This document shows positions 1 to 10,609 of a stretch of 64,000 nucleotides of DNA, piece after piece. A program made the translations under genes and the position numbers. The notes beneath the pieces were generated by a model that did no database searches, was not told where the DNA came from, and saw nothing but the letters and a program-made list of their open reading frames with translations. This DNA comes from Porpolomopsis calyptriformis. Taxonomy: Eukaryota > Basidiomycota > Agaricomycetes > Agaricales > Hygrophoraceae. The first letter of the stretch is position 1. Every line of letters begins with the position of its first letter. The stretch is from the NCBI GenBank assembly GCA_951640195.1, contig OX621172.1:434001-498000 (forward strand), in the 5' to 3' direction.

Positions 1-1835
1 CAAGCTGTGCTCCTCTTCGGAAAGGAGGTTCTTCAGCTCGTTCAACTCCGACGTGGTCATGTCATAAAAAAGGGCGCGGACGTTCACGACAGCCCTTTCC
101 TTGGGACAATCTCGGCGGAAGTGTCCTAACTCTCCACAGTTGAAACATCGATGGGCCTGGCGCGTCTTGTCGATGTCCATGGGCTTACCTTGTCCACCAT
201 GAATGATCCCAGTGGGAACACGGCGGTCTTCGGCGGGATGGACTTGAGGACGAGGGAAGGTCCAGGGTGTGAATCGTGAAGTGGGAGCAGTCGGACGATG
301 AGCTTGTTCCTGTTGGCGGTAACGCTTGTGGAGCTGTCCGATGGCTACGACCTTTTCGACGTAGTCGGTCCATACGATGGGGAGGGGAGGGTTGAGGTAC
401 ATTTGGCGAACGATGTCGCGATGGATGTTTTTCTCGAAAATGCGAATTTTTTCTTTATCCTGGCTGAGGCCAGCGAGTTTTGCCTTCATCTCGTACCTGA
501 CGAGGTATTCCACGATGAGTGAGGACCCTTGTGCCATGGTCTCAATCTCTTCTCGTGCGCGTTGCTCCGAGGCGGTGTCCGTGAAGGCTCTGTCAAGACC
601 GAGCTTGAAATCTGCCCAATCAGGGAAGGGGACAGCGTTGCCTTGGGCGTCGGTCTGATCGAGGAAATTGTCGACGAACTGTTGGGCCCAGATGGCAGCG
701 GTCCCTTCTTTCATGTAAGAAAGAGTGACGAGGGCACATTCAGTTTTGTCGGTGATGCCACGACCAGCAAGGAAGATGACAACTTGTCGGTACCAGTCCC
801 TGTAAGTCTTGGGGTCGCCATTGAACGTGCTAGGTTCTGCGAGCTTGATCTTACTGGAGACGGTGGCAGCCATTGGAGGAGGAGCAAGGAGGGGACTGTT
901 GGGTGGTGATAGAGAAGGAGATGTGTGCGGGGTCGGATTCAATTCGGGATCCGTGTCGAGAGGGAGAGGCAGCAGCTCTCGAGAGGGAGGACTTGGTTTT
1001 CTGGAGGAAAGAGAAGAAGGAACAGAAGGAGGCGGGTCTGAAGGTTCGGGTTCTGGTTCAAATTCCACGGAAGTAATCCGTTGCTTCCCTTTGGTAGTGG
1101 GTTGCGGTGGATCAGCAGGTGGGGGAGGGGTTCGTCGAGGTCTAAGACCTAGAAAGGAGAACGAGACAGGAGTCCGCGATGCGTAGGTGGAGGGCCCAGA
1201 TTCGAGCGAGGAAATAGAGGGAAGAAGAGGAGGAAGGAACTGCGATGAGAAGGGCGAATGGATCTCGTGATCTTCAGCGTCCTTGAACTCTTGTTCTTCT
1301 TCGGTTTCCGAGGCGCTGTAGGAGGGCCTTCGCGACGGGCGAGACGTGTTGACTAGTGATCGAGTACGAGATGGATCTCTCGTACGTCCTGCGTATCACG
1401 ACGTCGGAAAACGTAGATGATGGGGACAATGGCTTGTTCTGTGAGGCGACGAGGGCGGTGAACGTGAAAGCGAACTTGAAGGTGGACGACGGGCTCTACT
1501 TCAAGGAGTGTAGATGGGTCGGATGGATCTTCAATCGGGGACGACGGGGCGGTATTAAAGGATTCCTCGGATGAGGACGACGATGGAGATAAAGGTGGAG
1601 AAGGGGCAAGGTCGGGTTCGTAGAATTCGTCGACCAACGGGTTGAGCTGTTCTGTGAGAGAATCGAGCTCTGTTGGTGACAAGTCTAATGCGGCAGCGGT
1701 AATCAGACGTGCGTTGCTAATGAGCTCGGACGTCGATGCCTGGTGTGGTTCGGGGTTGGTGAGGGCGTAGGGCGGGGGCGGCGATGGAGAGCGCGAGGCC
1801 AGGGTGGTGGTCGAATCAGCTACCGTGCGGGGATG
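1..1835 (-). pseudogene. retrotransposon Gag, frameshifted and partial
   Basis: Gag packages the element RNA. From 873 down to 1 one frame is open for 291 codons, begins MAATVSSKIKLAEP, contains a helical retrotransposon-gag domain (residues about 10-190) and ends with a CX2CX4HX4C zinc knuckle at bases 106-147. The same frame stays open without a Met up to a TGA at 1396-1398 and encodes a Pro/Ser-rich segment. A second frame, open from 1835 to 1353 with no ATG, encodes what looks like the missing Pro-rich N-terminus. The two frames overlap near 1395, so a single frameshift probably separates them. There is no stop before the left edge, so the C-terminus is missing only because of the window. 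I infer a decayed copy; the ATG at 873 could still produce a shortened Gag. Confidence 0.75.
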
Positions 1836-2098
1836 TCAGAGTCACCCGTGGTTTTCTGAACGAGAAAGGTTGGCCTGCAGGGGGAACCTGGGTTGAGATT
1901 CTGAGGCAACAACGACGGTCTTGTCTGGTGACAATGACGGACGCTGTCGGACGAATGTTGACCCGGGACTGTTGCAGAGAGGAGCAGAGGGAAAGAGAGT
2001 GAGTTTCGATCTTCTGTTAAGGCGCAGGGATCTTTCGGTCGGCTTTGGAGGGAGTCAACGGATAGAACAGAGATCCTAGTCAAATGACTAAGGTGGGG

Positions 2099-2435
2099 TG
2101 TCTATGTTGAGATCGAAACTAAGGATACAAACTCTAGCTACGCTATTTATCTATGTTCTGAGTTTGAATCCTATGACTCAACGGCGATCCATGGAACGGC
2201 TGATTCAGCTGCTGCGGAGGGCTGCGCAACTGCGGATGACTGAGCTGCTGCGGATGGCGTCATTGCCAACCAATGGCGGAAGTCGCTCGTGCGTGACGGT
2301 CACAGATGTGACAGTCACGGTCACAAGTGACAAGAAGGAAACGATGAGATAAGGAAGGTGGTGAATGAGTGAGATAAGATTAGATAGGCTGCGATAAGAT
2401 AAGATAAAAATGAAAAGGATGAACGTATCGTAACA
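2099..2435 (-). repeat. putative 5' LTR of the gypsy element
   Basis: Read on the minus strand the segment starts TGTTACGATACG at 2435 and could end in ACA at 2099, giving the TG..CA ends expected of an LTR and a length of about 337 bp. It is non-coding and sits directly upstream of the Gag region. The right boundary is fairly clear; the inner boundary is a guess, since the matching 3' LTR is outside the window and the primer-binding site was not recognised. Confidence 0.45.
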
Positions 2436-3064
2436 CTCCCGCTTCCAACCTATAGCCCTGTAAGGCTTGTTATTCCAACAGCATGGGCCACATCCAAGGG
2501 ACTCGGCGGAGTACAGCCTGGTTCGACCTGCTGAGCGGCAGGCATGGGCATTGCAGACTCCATTTCCGAGTTCTCAGAAGCCTCCACGGCTTGAGTTACA
2601 ACAACATACCTCCATGACGTTACGTAACATGTAGGGCTTATGTCATCTTCAGTAATTCGTGATTTCCCTTATCAGTACCAACGTACTTCGAATGCACGAA
2701 TGCAATTGATATATGCTTTATTGAAGATCAGACGGGTATCTTGACTGAAGACGGATTCCGTTGTAAAACCCAACCAGGCGTCTTTCGGTGAACAGTAGCC
2801 TCGTCTGGATGTCGTTGTCGTTGTCCTGCGTAAGCTGGCGTATCCAACTCGCTGCTTAACACACGGTCGAAAATTTGAGCAAGATTATAGCCGGTGTCGA
2901 AACATGAAGGCAACTCTCGTCGGACTGGTGCTTTCATTCAATTCAAATTCCTCTTCACACGCACTTCAAGATCAAGCTATCAAGCATAAGCACACAGATA
3001 ACACAAGTACTGCGTCGTTTGATCGTCTGCTCCGGGTCTAATACCCAGGTCTGAGTGACCTTCA
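2436..3064. other. intergenic, no gene recognised
   Basis: This stretch lies between the gypsy LTR and the 3' end of the first HsbA gene. It holds only short open frames with no recognisable domain. The first 150 bp look like the remains of another repeat, but I could not assign them to a family. Confidence 0.4.
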
Positions 3065-3846
3065 TCACTGGCCGTAAATGAAGGAGAGCAGGCGAAACAA
3101 GCTCTCGACGGCGCCATTGGTAGTATTATATTGAGGAGCGAGGGAGGCCTTTGATGATCGACCATCAGTATCGAAATGTGGTCAATTGATCGCGGACGGA
3201 AGGAACGTACGGGGGCACAAGCGACGAGAGCGTTTCCAAAAGCCGTCGCATTAGCGTGAAGGTAGATCAAGTCCTCCTGAACCTTCTCGAGAGACTCATT
3301 CATTGGTAATGTGGCAAAGCAACTCGGGATCGCCAAGAAGAGGGAAACAACATTGACCAGGGTGCACTGGAGATTGTAGAAAATGTTTAAGATTGTGCTG
3401 CCGTCGGCCTGGTCGAGAGGACAACTGGCCTGTCGGACAGGAGTGAATGGGTTGTTTTACTTCACAGGGATCAGACGTGCGCCTACCGAAACATCAATTG
3501 TGGCAGTTTGTAACCCGGATATAATGTTTAATGAATCCTGGTGCACGTTCTAAAGGCAGCAAAGTAGAAATAAGCAAATGCCTCGATTAGAACTCCAGTA
3601 CAACGCAGCAAACCCGGTGGTGATGATTTACGCGTTGTACAACTCGTCAGGAGGACTCACCTGAGCAGATTCAAGCGTGCAGTCCTGAGATAATGCAGAA
3701 AGGTCGTCACTCATTAAATTGAGTAGACCGCCCATGTTTGTCAAGTCAGTGATAACGGCGGCGGCGTCTCGCTTCGCGTTGGGAGATGCAAACCCGGCAA
3801 CGACGAGAGCGGTCATTACAAGCACAGGAAGGAAAAATCGGACCAT
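3065..3846 (-). CDS. HsbA-type hydrophobic surface-binding secreted protein, copy A
   Basis: Small secreted protein of 183 residues in four exons: 3846-3661, 3549-3487, 3429-3211 and 3148-3065 (186, 63, 219 and 84 nt, all introns phase 0, all GT..AG). The start ATG gives a signal peptide (hydrophobic residues about 4-21) ending near ASPNAKR, with a possible KR processing site. The rest is the alpha-helical HsbA fold, known from Aspergillus oryzae, where HsbA adsorbs to hydrophobic surfaces and recruits cutinase. That role here is by family only. The upstream GTG two codons earlier was not used as the start. A TATA-like element lies at 3955-3962, about 110 bp upstream. The gene is a paralogue of the copy at 5396-6143, with exactly the same exon lengths. 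Confidence 0.85.
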
Positions 3847-3954
3847 GGTCACACTTGAGTAAAATGTGGAGCAAAGATGGTTAAGAGGCGAAGGTAAACG
3901 CGGACGTGGAAAGGAGGACGTCGAACGTGAGGGCCTCGAGAACGAGCACTCTTT

Positions 3955-3962
3955 CCTTTATA
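3955..3962 (-). promoter_or_regulatory. TATA-like box of HsbA copy A
   Basis: The minus strand reads TATAAAGG here, 109 bp upstream of the start ATG at 3846. Position and sequence fit a fungal TATA box; this is inference from sequence only. Confidence 0.4.
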
Positions 3963-5143
3963 GATTTCAACTCCCACTTGTCCGAGTCTGGCTGCCACAT
4001 AAGGGTAAAGGGAGTACCAAAGCTGCATTCAATTTTTGCGAAGACGATGAAAAGGTTATTACGCCACATTTCACGTGCTGTGATCGCAATTCTCTGTCCG
4101 CTTCGCAGAATAAGAACTCTTTGAGATGGCGAAAGAGAGCGAAATGCGGCTCACAAGGTGCGGTCCAACTTTATGATCCCAAGAGGATTCGGAGGACGCT
4201 ACCGAGTATCTGCATAGCAATTTCGGCGAGCGGCGAACAGGACAGAAGAAGAGACATTATAACGATGATTGGGAAGACGAAGCTTGCTTGTTTTGTATAT
4301 CTGACACTCCGTAAGAGGTTGTAAAAACGTGTTCGCTAGTGGGTGAAGAATATGTGGGCCTGGAGTGCAGCTACGGATATCATGTACGTGCCAGTCGAGC
4401 ACTGCGGAGCACGGCTCGGTCCCAAAGTGCAATTCAACGTAACGTTTGCTTTGAGTACGCCAAGGCTTCCACTCGATTTCCATCCTATGGGAAAGGAATC
4501 AAGAGTGTTGACGGAACGCAAACGTGAACTGAGAGAAAAATGGCAAATCCGTTATTCTGGTTGGTCCTGACTGAATGACAGTAGTCGCCGTCCAGTTCTA
4601 TGATCTGGGCGGAGACGACTGGACGTCATCTGGGTTGAGTATGCGAGATAGTTCAGGTCTTTTTTGGTAACATCGCAGCCATTCGACTTGAGAGCAACCA
4701 AGCAAAAGACTGTCCACAGAGGTGAGAGAGAGCGGAAGTCTAGCTTTGGAATCCGCTCCGGTCAAAAATCCGAAGTTCATACCGCGGGCTTGCCTTCCGG
4801 TTTATGGTCCGCGTCTTGAATTCTGGTTATTCAATTCTCTCCCCGGGGCCCTCAAGCGTCTAATCTCCAGTAGGATATCCGCTTTCCGACAGCTAGTTGA
4901 CGGATGACAATGATGGAGCAAGAATGAAAGGCCTGGCCCCATGATTGCCAAGGCTGAGCAAAGTTCCGTACGTCTAAAGTTTACATCTCCAAACGATGAT
5001 CGGTCATAATGTGCATCGGGTACCGGATTGTGCAAAATGCAGACTTACGGCGGGAAACCGCGTGGGTGGTAAATTTAGCAAAATTACCGAGTGATTGCTA
5101 AGGTCAAGCCGGCGTTGATGAAGGAAAGGAGTCAAAAAATAAC
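3963..5143. other. intergenic, no gene recognised
   Basis: About 1.2 kb between HsbA copy A and the tRNA gene. Open frames of up to about 150 codons occur on both strands, but none has a recognisable domain, a convincing splice pattern or a homologue I know. It probably contains the upstream region of HsbA copy A. I see no further RNA gene. Confidence 0.4.
5134..5139 (-). terminator. Pol III terminator of tRNA-Tyr
   Basis: Six consecutive T on the minus strand, starting 5 nt beyond the tRNA 3' end, as expected for RNA polymerase III termination. Confidence 0.7.
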
Positions 5144-5228
5144 TCCGACCTGCCTGGCTCGAACAGGCGACCTCAAGATGATTGATTTCCATTACAGTCT
5201 CGCGCTCTTCCAACTGAGCTAAGGTCGG
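5144..5228 (-). tRNA. tRNA-Tyr (anticodon GTA) with a 12-nt intron
   Basis: An 85-nt gene folding as a tRNA. The acceptor stem pairs CCGACCT with AGGTCGG and is followed by discriminator A. The D-loop holds the A box (TAGCTCAGTTGG), the anticodon loop reads CTGTAA, and the T-loop holds the B box GTTCGAGCC. A 12-nt intron (TGGAAATCAATC) follows the base after the anticodon, the standard position for nuclear tRNA introns. The anticodon stem CGAGA/TCTTG closes once it is removed, leaving a 73-nt mature tRNA. A run of six T on the minus strand (5134-5139) is the likely Pol III terminator. Tyr tRNAs of fungi normally carry an intron, which supports the identity. Confidence 0.93.
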
Positions 5229-5395
5229 ATCATCAATAGGCGAACGTTGTGAATCTTCAACTGACCACACCCAGTTATGAAAATGGTAAAAATTCATTCA
5301 AAATGGATCGCGAGTTTAAGAAGAAAAGCGTATGAATGTAACATGCATAGCTCCAAATTTCCACGCAACGGATTGGTTGTCCTCACAACGAACCA

Positions 5396-6143
5396 TCACC
5401 CACTGTAGGCCTCAGTGGCTTCACGTAAATATTTGTTCATCGAGGTCATGATCAAGGTCAACGGGGTAGCTTGGTCGCTCTGCAAAGCAACCATTCGAAA
5501 GAGGTAAGTGAGAAAATTATGGCAGACGTACGGGAAATTTAGCAATTAGAGCTTGCAACAAGTTTGCCAAGCACGCATGAGTCTTGCTCAAGTCCTTTCT
5601 GACGAGCGTGACAGAGCCGGGAATCGGTAATTCCTCAAAAGAACCTCGGAGGTCGATGAGCTGGTCGCAGATCTCGTACACGACGATTGCGGTAACTTCC
5701 AGGTGGTCTTTAATCAGGACCGCATTAGACTCGGCAAGTTGTTGGTTAGCCTGTGAAAGGAACAGGTCGGTATGTTGGGTCGTCTGAGTGGACAAGGAAC
5801 CGCCTCACATCTGTGTCACTGATCGCCGTCTGCGCCGAAGATTCGAGGTTCAAAAAACACTGATGCAACTCCTGAAATGAAAAGTAGGCAAAAGTGAGCG
5901 ATTCGTCATTGTAAATAAATCGCATGGTTGTGATTCGTGTGTGATACGAAAACTGACCTGAGCCGTAGTGGGAGTGCTGTCCTGAGAAAATGAAGTGAGG
6001 GTGTCATTGATGTAGCCAAAGTTCTTGCCGAGAATTTCTATGTCTGAAACAACGGTGGTGTCGCTCCGTTTCACGTTCGGGACTGCAAACGCGGCGGACA
6101 GGAGTGCGCTAATGACGAAGAGTGACTTGGAAAGCTGAACCAT
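5396..6143 (-). CDS. HsbA-type hydrophobic surface-binding secreted protein, copy B
   Basis: Second HsbA-family gene, 183 residues, exons 6143-5958, 5871-5809, 5750-5532 and 5479-5396 (186, 63, 219 and 84 nt), introns GT..AG and phase 0. The ATG at 6143 gives a signal peptide (core FVISALLSAAFA) followed by VPNVKR, matching the layout of copy A. The mature part is a predicted all-helical HsbA domain with few cysteines. It is likely exported and surface-active; the function is inferred from the family. The last exon encodes a short helix ending TEAYSG. Copy A lies 1.5 kb downstream on the same strand with tRNA-Tyr between them. The two proteins share perhaps a third of residues by eye, so the duplication is old. 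Confidence 0.87.
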
Positions 6144-7148
6144 AGTTAGGTTTCGAGTCGAGTGTGGGCAGAACTGGTGAAGTTGAATAAGATGCAAATG
6201 GTGACACTGCGTTAACCCTGGTGGACGTCAAGGATAGGCAATATTCGATTTATGGGCCCCAACTAAACGAGGTCATATATGAGCCTGCTTGACAGATAAT
6301 TATGACTGGACCAAAGCCCCGTTCGAGCATCGAAGGAGAACGGAAAGTTTAATACGCCACACTGTGCTCTGATCGCGTCCACAAGAACACTACGCGGGAT
6401 TAGATGGATTTGAGCCCGGGAAGACTGGGGTAACGCATGAGAGAGATAACTCACCTTGTGAGATCCGCAAAAGAGTTTGTACGACCCAAAGGGGGTTTAG
6501 CAGCGTGTCATCCTTGATCTCTGTAATCTCGAGTGTACACCGAACCCGGCGGAAGAAGTGCAGTTACGTTTACGGCGGGAAGACCAAAAATAGTCATTTC
6601 TCAGCCCATTTTATACAGTTGAGTTATGCCAAGGACAAAGGTCTGGAAAGGTTTGAGATTTGTGAGTGCATTCGGAATATAGGCTAAGCGAGTATGATGC
6701 TCGATATAATTGATTTGGTGGCGTAGCCAGAGTAGTTTTTGGGTTGTACTCGGATGACACCAGAAGACGGAAGAGTTTAGTACTCACTTCACTTTCTATC
6801 TCACGATCCGAGTGCGATTTGGATTTGGGAAGCATCCAAAAACCGGTTAGAAGACGACGGCAAGGCAAGTGAATGGGGAGCGCAATGAGAAAAAGTACAA
6901 TCTGCGATAGAAATGTCGTAAACTGACCTGTTTTGCCTTCAAGTCCAAGATCCTTATCCCGAATATCTCGTTTCCCAACGACTTTGACTCCACGTTTTAA
7001 ATGGAACTTGAGCATACTGAACCGCCGCCGTTGTACATGTAATTCAAGGTGTGCGAACGGGAGATTTCAAGATTTTGTATAATCGGGACGGACCAGGTAA
7101 GGATCGAGCTCGAGGTGCACGTGCCATCGACGTCTCTCCTCGCTTTGC
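6144..7148. other. intergenic between HsbA copy B and APC2
   Basis: About 1 kb of divergent promoter space. A minus-strand frame at 6611-7015 has a plausible ATG and several possible splice sites, but it matches nothing I know, so I do not call it. An A/T palindrome-like TATA candidate sits near 6273-6280, about 130 bp upstream of HsbA copy B. Confidence 0.4.
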
Positions 7149-10100
7149 ATGGCCACCGACGCGTTACGCTCTCAAGTTGGCGCCAGATGGCAAGAAAACT
7201 TTACTCGCTTGAATCGCGGGCAACCTGGTATCACCGGTCTCATGACACTTGGCCGCGTGTGTTAATCTCGCAGTAATTTCTCGGACGCAACTTGACCAGC
7301 GTCTTAGGCATGGAATGTCACCACCGACTTCTTACACCCGAAAAATCTAACAGATCCAGAGCTTCAGAAAGAGCACGGTACGCTAAGCCTCGCATTAACA
7401 TGTCATGCCATTCTTTGAAGGTATCGCTATGAACAGACATGATCCAGGTCCGAGCCGCGTTCGCGGTATTGAACCAATGCAATCAGCTACCCTTGTTGAT
7501 GGAGGCCTTTCTTGGTAGGTTTCGCCCATGTTACCTGATCGGAGGCGTCTTAGCAATGTTGGGAATAGAGAATATGAGGAAACATTTCCACCTCATAACG
7601 CATGAAGTTGAGGAGTATCTTTCTCGCTTCAAGGTATGGCACGCTGCAACCTGTGCAAAAGTGGTCTCATAAGACGCTGGTCGAAAGGAAACATCAGACC
7701 CATTTGTTATCGGGCAGCTCATCTTTCGCCTGGTACAGTGGTACAAAGCATGGTCACCGATTCCAGAGTGAGTAACTATTTGCTAAATCCCAGACGACCG
7801 GTTATTTCACTATATTGCGACGTTTTAACGAAATCATAGTGGAACCACCATTCCAGCCGCCTACACTCTCGCTTTTCAAACCCGTCTTTTTTCCGTCCTT
7901 CCTCCTGCCTTCTCGGAAGGTTTCAGAGCGCTCTGCGCAGCAAGTCTACCCCCTCCAGACGGTCCGGACGCGTTCAGCTATCTCGACCCGTCGATCTGGT
8001 TGTCATTTGGGACCCTTGGTCTTATCGAGCGATACGAATCGACGATATCGAGTGTCGCATTTGAGTATATCGAGCGACATGTCATGTCAACCTGCGCTGG
8101 GAAGTGGTCCCAGCCTATGTTGAAGGATCTGACAGAATGGATGGCGTCTAAGGTTGGGGCTTGGATGGTCCTACCTTATGCCAGGCCCGGGTCAAGTCGT
8201 AAATTCATTCTCCCTCTCGTCACATCCGTACTCGTGTTGAGACGCGATTTTCTTGTTCTAAGCAGTGGAAGAAGCTCGCACCTTGATACAGGGCATTGGT
8301 TCACGATTCGACTTTCACATGAACAAGACTCTATGTGATTTGCGGTCAGTCTAGTTCAGCAAGGTCTTCGCACACTCTTTAAGCGCGTCTCACGCAGAAC
8401 GAGGGAGCTCTTCGACATTATCATCGACTTTCCTGATTCGATGGGCGCGTTACATGATTTAAGAGTAGGTTATCTTAGCCATTTGAATGATATTCTTGTG
8501 TTGATGGCGGATCGGTACACCCAGGATTGTATGCAACGCGTAGATCAACGTGCAGCCTTGATTCAAACATTGCGTAAATCGTAAGCTCCACATTGCAAGT
8601 TGTGGGACCATTCTGAACGCTTTCACAGAAACAGGAAACGGCTACTTCATCCTGGCGCGGATACAAAACTTATTCTTTCCCAATATGTAGCAACCATCAA
8701 GTGTCTCCGCATCATTGACCCCCCCGGTGTGTTACTATTCAAAGTCGCAGATCCTATCCGCCGGTATCTTCGGTGCGGCTCACCCTACTTCTTCCGGGTT
8801 ATCGCTAATGACCGTCTACAGGGAGCGTCCTGACACAATCCGCAATATTCTCGCTAATCTCGTTGGCGACGATGACGGCGGGGATTCCCTCATCGATGAA
8901 AACGAGCCGGTTCAGCCTTTGCAGAATGCCGAGATAGAGAACTATACAGATCCGAATTGGGAACCGGAACCCATCGATGCAGGACCTGGTAAGCAAGGTG
9001 TTTATTTGATCTGGCTTGTATTTTATGATCTTGGCAAGATTTCCGAGCGAACAAACCGAGCGACGTTATCAGCACGTTGATCAGTATTTACGATTCAAAA
9101 GATCTATTTGTAAAGGAATTGCAAGTTTTGCTCGGGCAGCGTCTATTGGCCATCAAAGATGGCAATTTCGAGAAGGAGGTGAGTCTGTTACTGATTTGCA
9201 TGACTCGTTTACGAAGCAAATTCGAATTTGTAGCGTCGAAACATCGAGATTTTGAAAGTACGCTTCGGAGAAGCAGCGCTACAAGTGTGCGAAGTAATGC
9301 TAAAGGATATGACGGATTCGCAACGGATTGATCAACACGTGCAATCACAGCAAGCTGTATGTTCACGGGCTTCGATTTTCTTTCGATTCTATCTTTTATT
9401 GGTGTTTGCAGTCGATCATGCATCCAACGATCATCTCGCGGCATTTCTGGCCAAAGCTCGAGTCCAGCGATATTGTGATGTCTGGACAGATGAAAGAGTG
9501 CGCCATAGAGTGATTGTGTTTTCTACTCGTCTCACCTCCAACTAGACTTCAAGAGCAGTATGCGCACGGATTCTCCGCCTTCAAACCAGATCAAAAGCTT
9601 CGGTGGCTGCCCCATCTTGGTACCGTCAACTTGGAGTTGGAGCTTGAAGATCGGACTGTGACAGCAAACGTGCCACCACTAGAAGCCGCATTTATTCAAC
9701 TGTTCTCGGACAAAAGTAATGTTTTTGTCCGTGTTTCCTCCCCGATCTGACCTGTTCGCTGCAAGATGTATGGACCATGGACGAGCTCACATCGCAAGTA
9801 GGGCCAGTAGATAAGAGCGCAGCTCTCAAGGCACTCGTCACCTGGGTTGATTTGGGCGTGCTCAAAGAAGATAAGGAGAACACGTTTCAGCTTCTGGAGA
9901 CGGAGGAGTCAGCACCTCCGGCCAGAGCGGCGGCTCCCAGAGCCAGAGCAGGTAAGCCATTTTCTTTTGATGTCGATTGACCGAGATTGAATGTCATGCA
10001 GTCGTCGAGGAACCCCCACCTATCGCGACCGTAGAACAGCAGCAGGCAGAACAGATGAAAGTGTTCTGGCAAGTGAGTCTAGTTCTGGTTCGGTATGAAG

Positions 10101-10305
10101 GAACGTGTTTGACTTGTTGAGTACGCAGTTCATCGAGGGGATCCTCACGAACTTGGGAGCACTTTCGCTGGACCGGATACAAACGATGCTCAAATTTGCA
10201 CCAGGCTACGACCGGACCATCGAAGAGCTCGCGGCGTTCATGGAGGCTGCACGAAGACAGGAACTTGTTACGGTGAAGGATGGGATGTGGAGGCTAAACG
10301 GCTGA
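7149..10305 (+). CDS. APC2: anaphase-promoting complex subunit 2 (cullin-like)
   Basis: APC2 is the cullin-like scaffold of the anaphase-promoting complex. It pairs with the RING subunit APC11 in the ubiquitin ligase that triggers anaphase and mitotic exit. About 17 short exons can be joined in frame. Matches include the N-terminal AWN segment, WYKAWSPIP, a P-I-R-R-Y-L-R motif, the acidic loop ending DPNWEPEPIDAGP, SDVISTLISIYDSKDLF, LKVRFGEAALQVCEVMLKDM (cullin homology), and the C-terminal APC2 winged helix ending in GMWRLNG and stop 10303-10305. The start was chosen at 7149 because MATDALRSQVGARWQ splices (GT after 7256 region) to AWNVTTDFLHP in frame. One possible 39-bp intron (after about 7513) is divisible by three and may instead be coding. 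The gene looks intact. Confidence 0.93.
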
Positions 10306-10609
10306 TACTGATAAGATCAATGCGAGAGGCTGTCCCAGTCAAACTGGTTGTGGATTAACTCCGGAAACAACGGTTTCGACCACGTCCCTTGACAGTTGCT
10401 TGCCAGCGAGTGATACCGACGGTGGGTTCATCACGCGGCGACCTAAGAGCATGAACGCAACCGTATTCCATCGCTAGCACAGACACTCGAGCATGCGGTA
10501 AACATATATTATGTAATATCACCATAATGAATCCGTCTCAAGTCGTCGGCATTCGCCATCTTCACTTGTCTCTTTCCACCAACCACACCACCCCCTCGCT
10601 CAACAACAG
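10306..10609. other. intergenic between APC2 and MAPKK
   Basis: A 304-bp spacer between co-directional genes. It must hold the APC2 3' end and the MAPKK promoter. A pyrimidine-rich CT/CA stretch directly precedes the MAPKK start, as is common in fungal promoters. Nothing else is recognisable. Confidence 0.5.

Larger units (their letters stand above)
1..2435 (-). mobile_element. Ty3/gypsy LTR retrotransposon, 5' portion (truncated by window edge)
   Basis: The minus strand carries, in element order, a putative 5' LTR (2435 to about 2099), a leader of about 260 bp, and a Gag region that runs off position 1. The Gag ends in a CCHC zinc knuckle followed by a short acidic tail, as in chromovirus-like fungal gypsy elements. 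Protease, reverse transcriptase and integrase would lie to the left, outside the window. I could not recognise the primer-binding site next to the LTR. The Gag frame is broken once, so this copy looks non-autonomous. The family assignment rests on the Gag fold and zinc knuckle, because Pol cannot be seen. Confidence 0.85.

Noticed and set aside
6611..7015. Minus-strand frame of 134 codons upstream of APC2
   Set aside because: No recognisable domain and no unique splice solution; it is promoter space between divergent genes.
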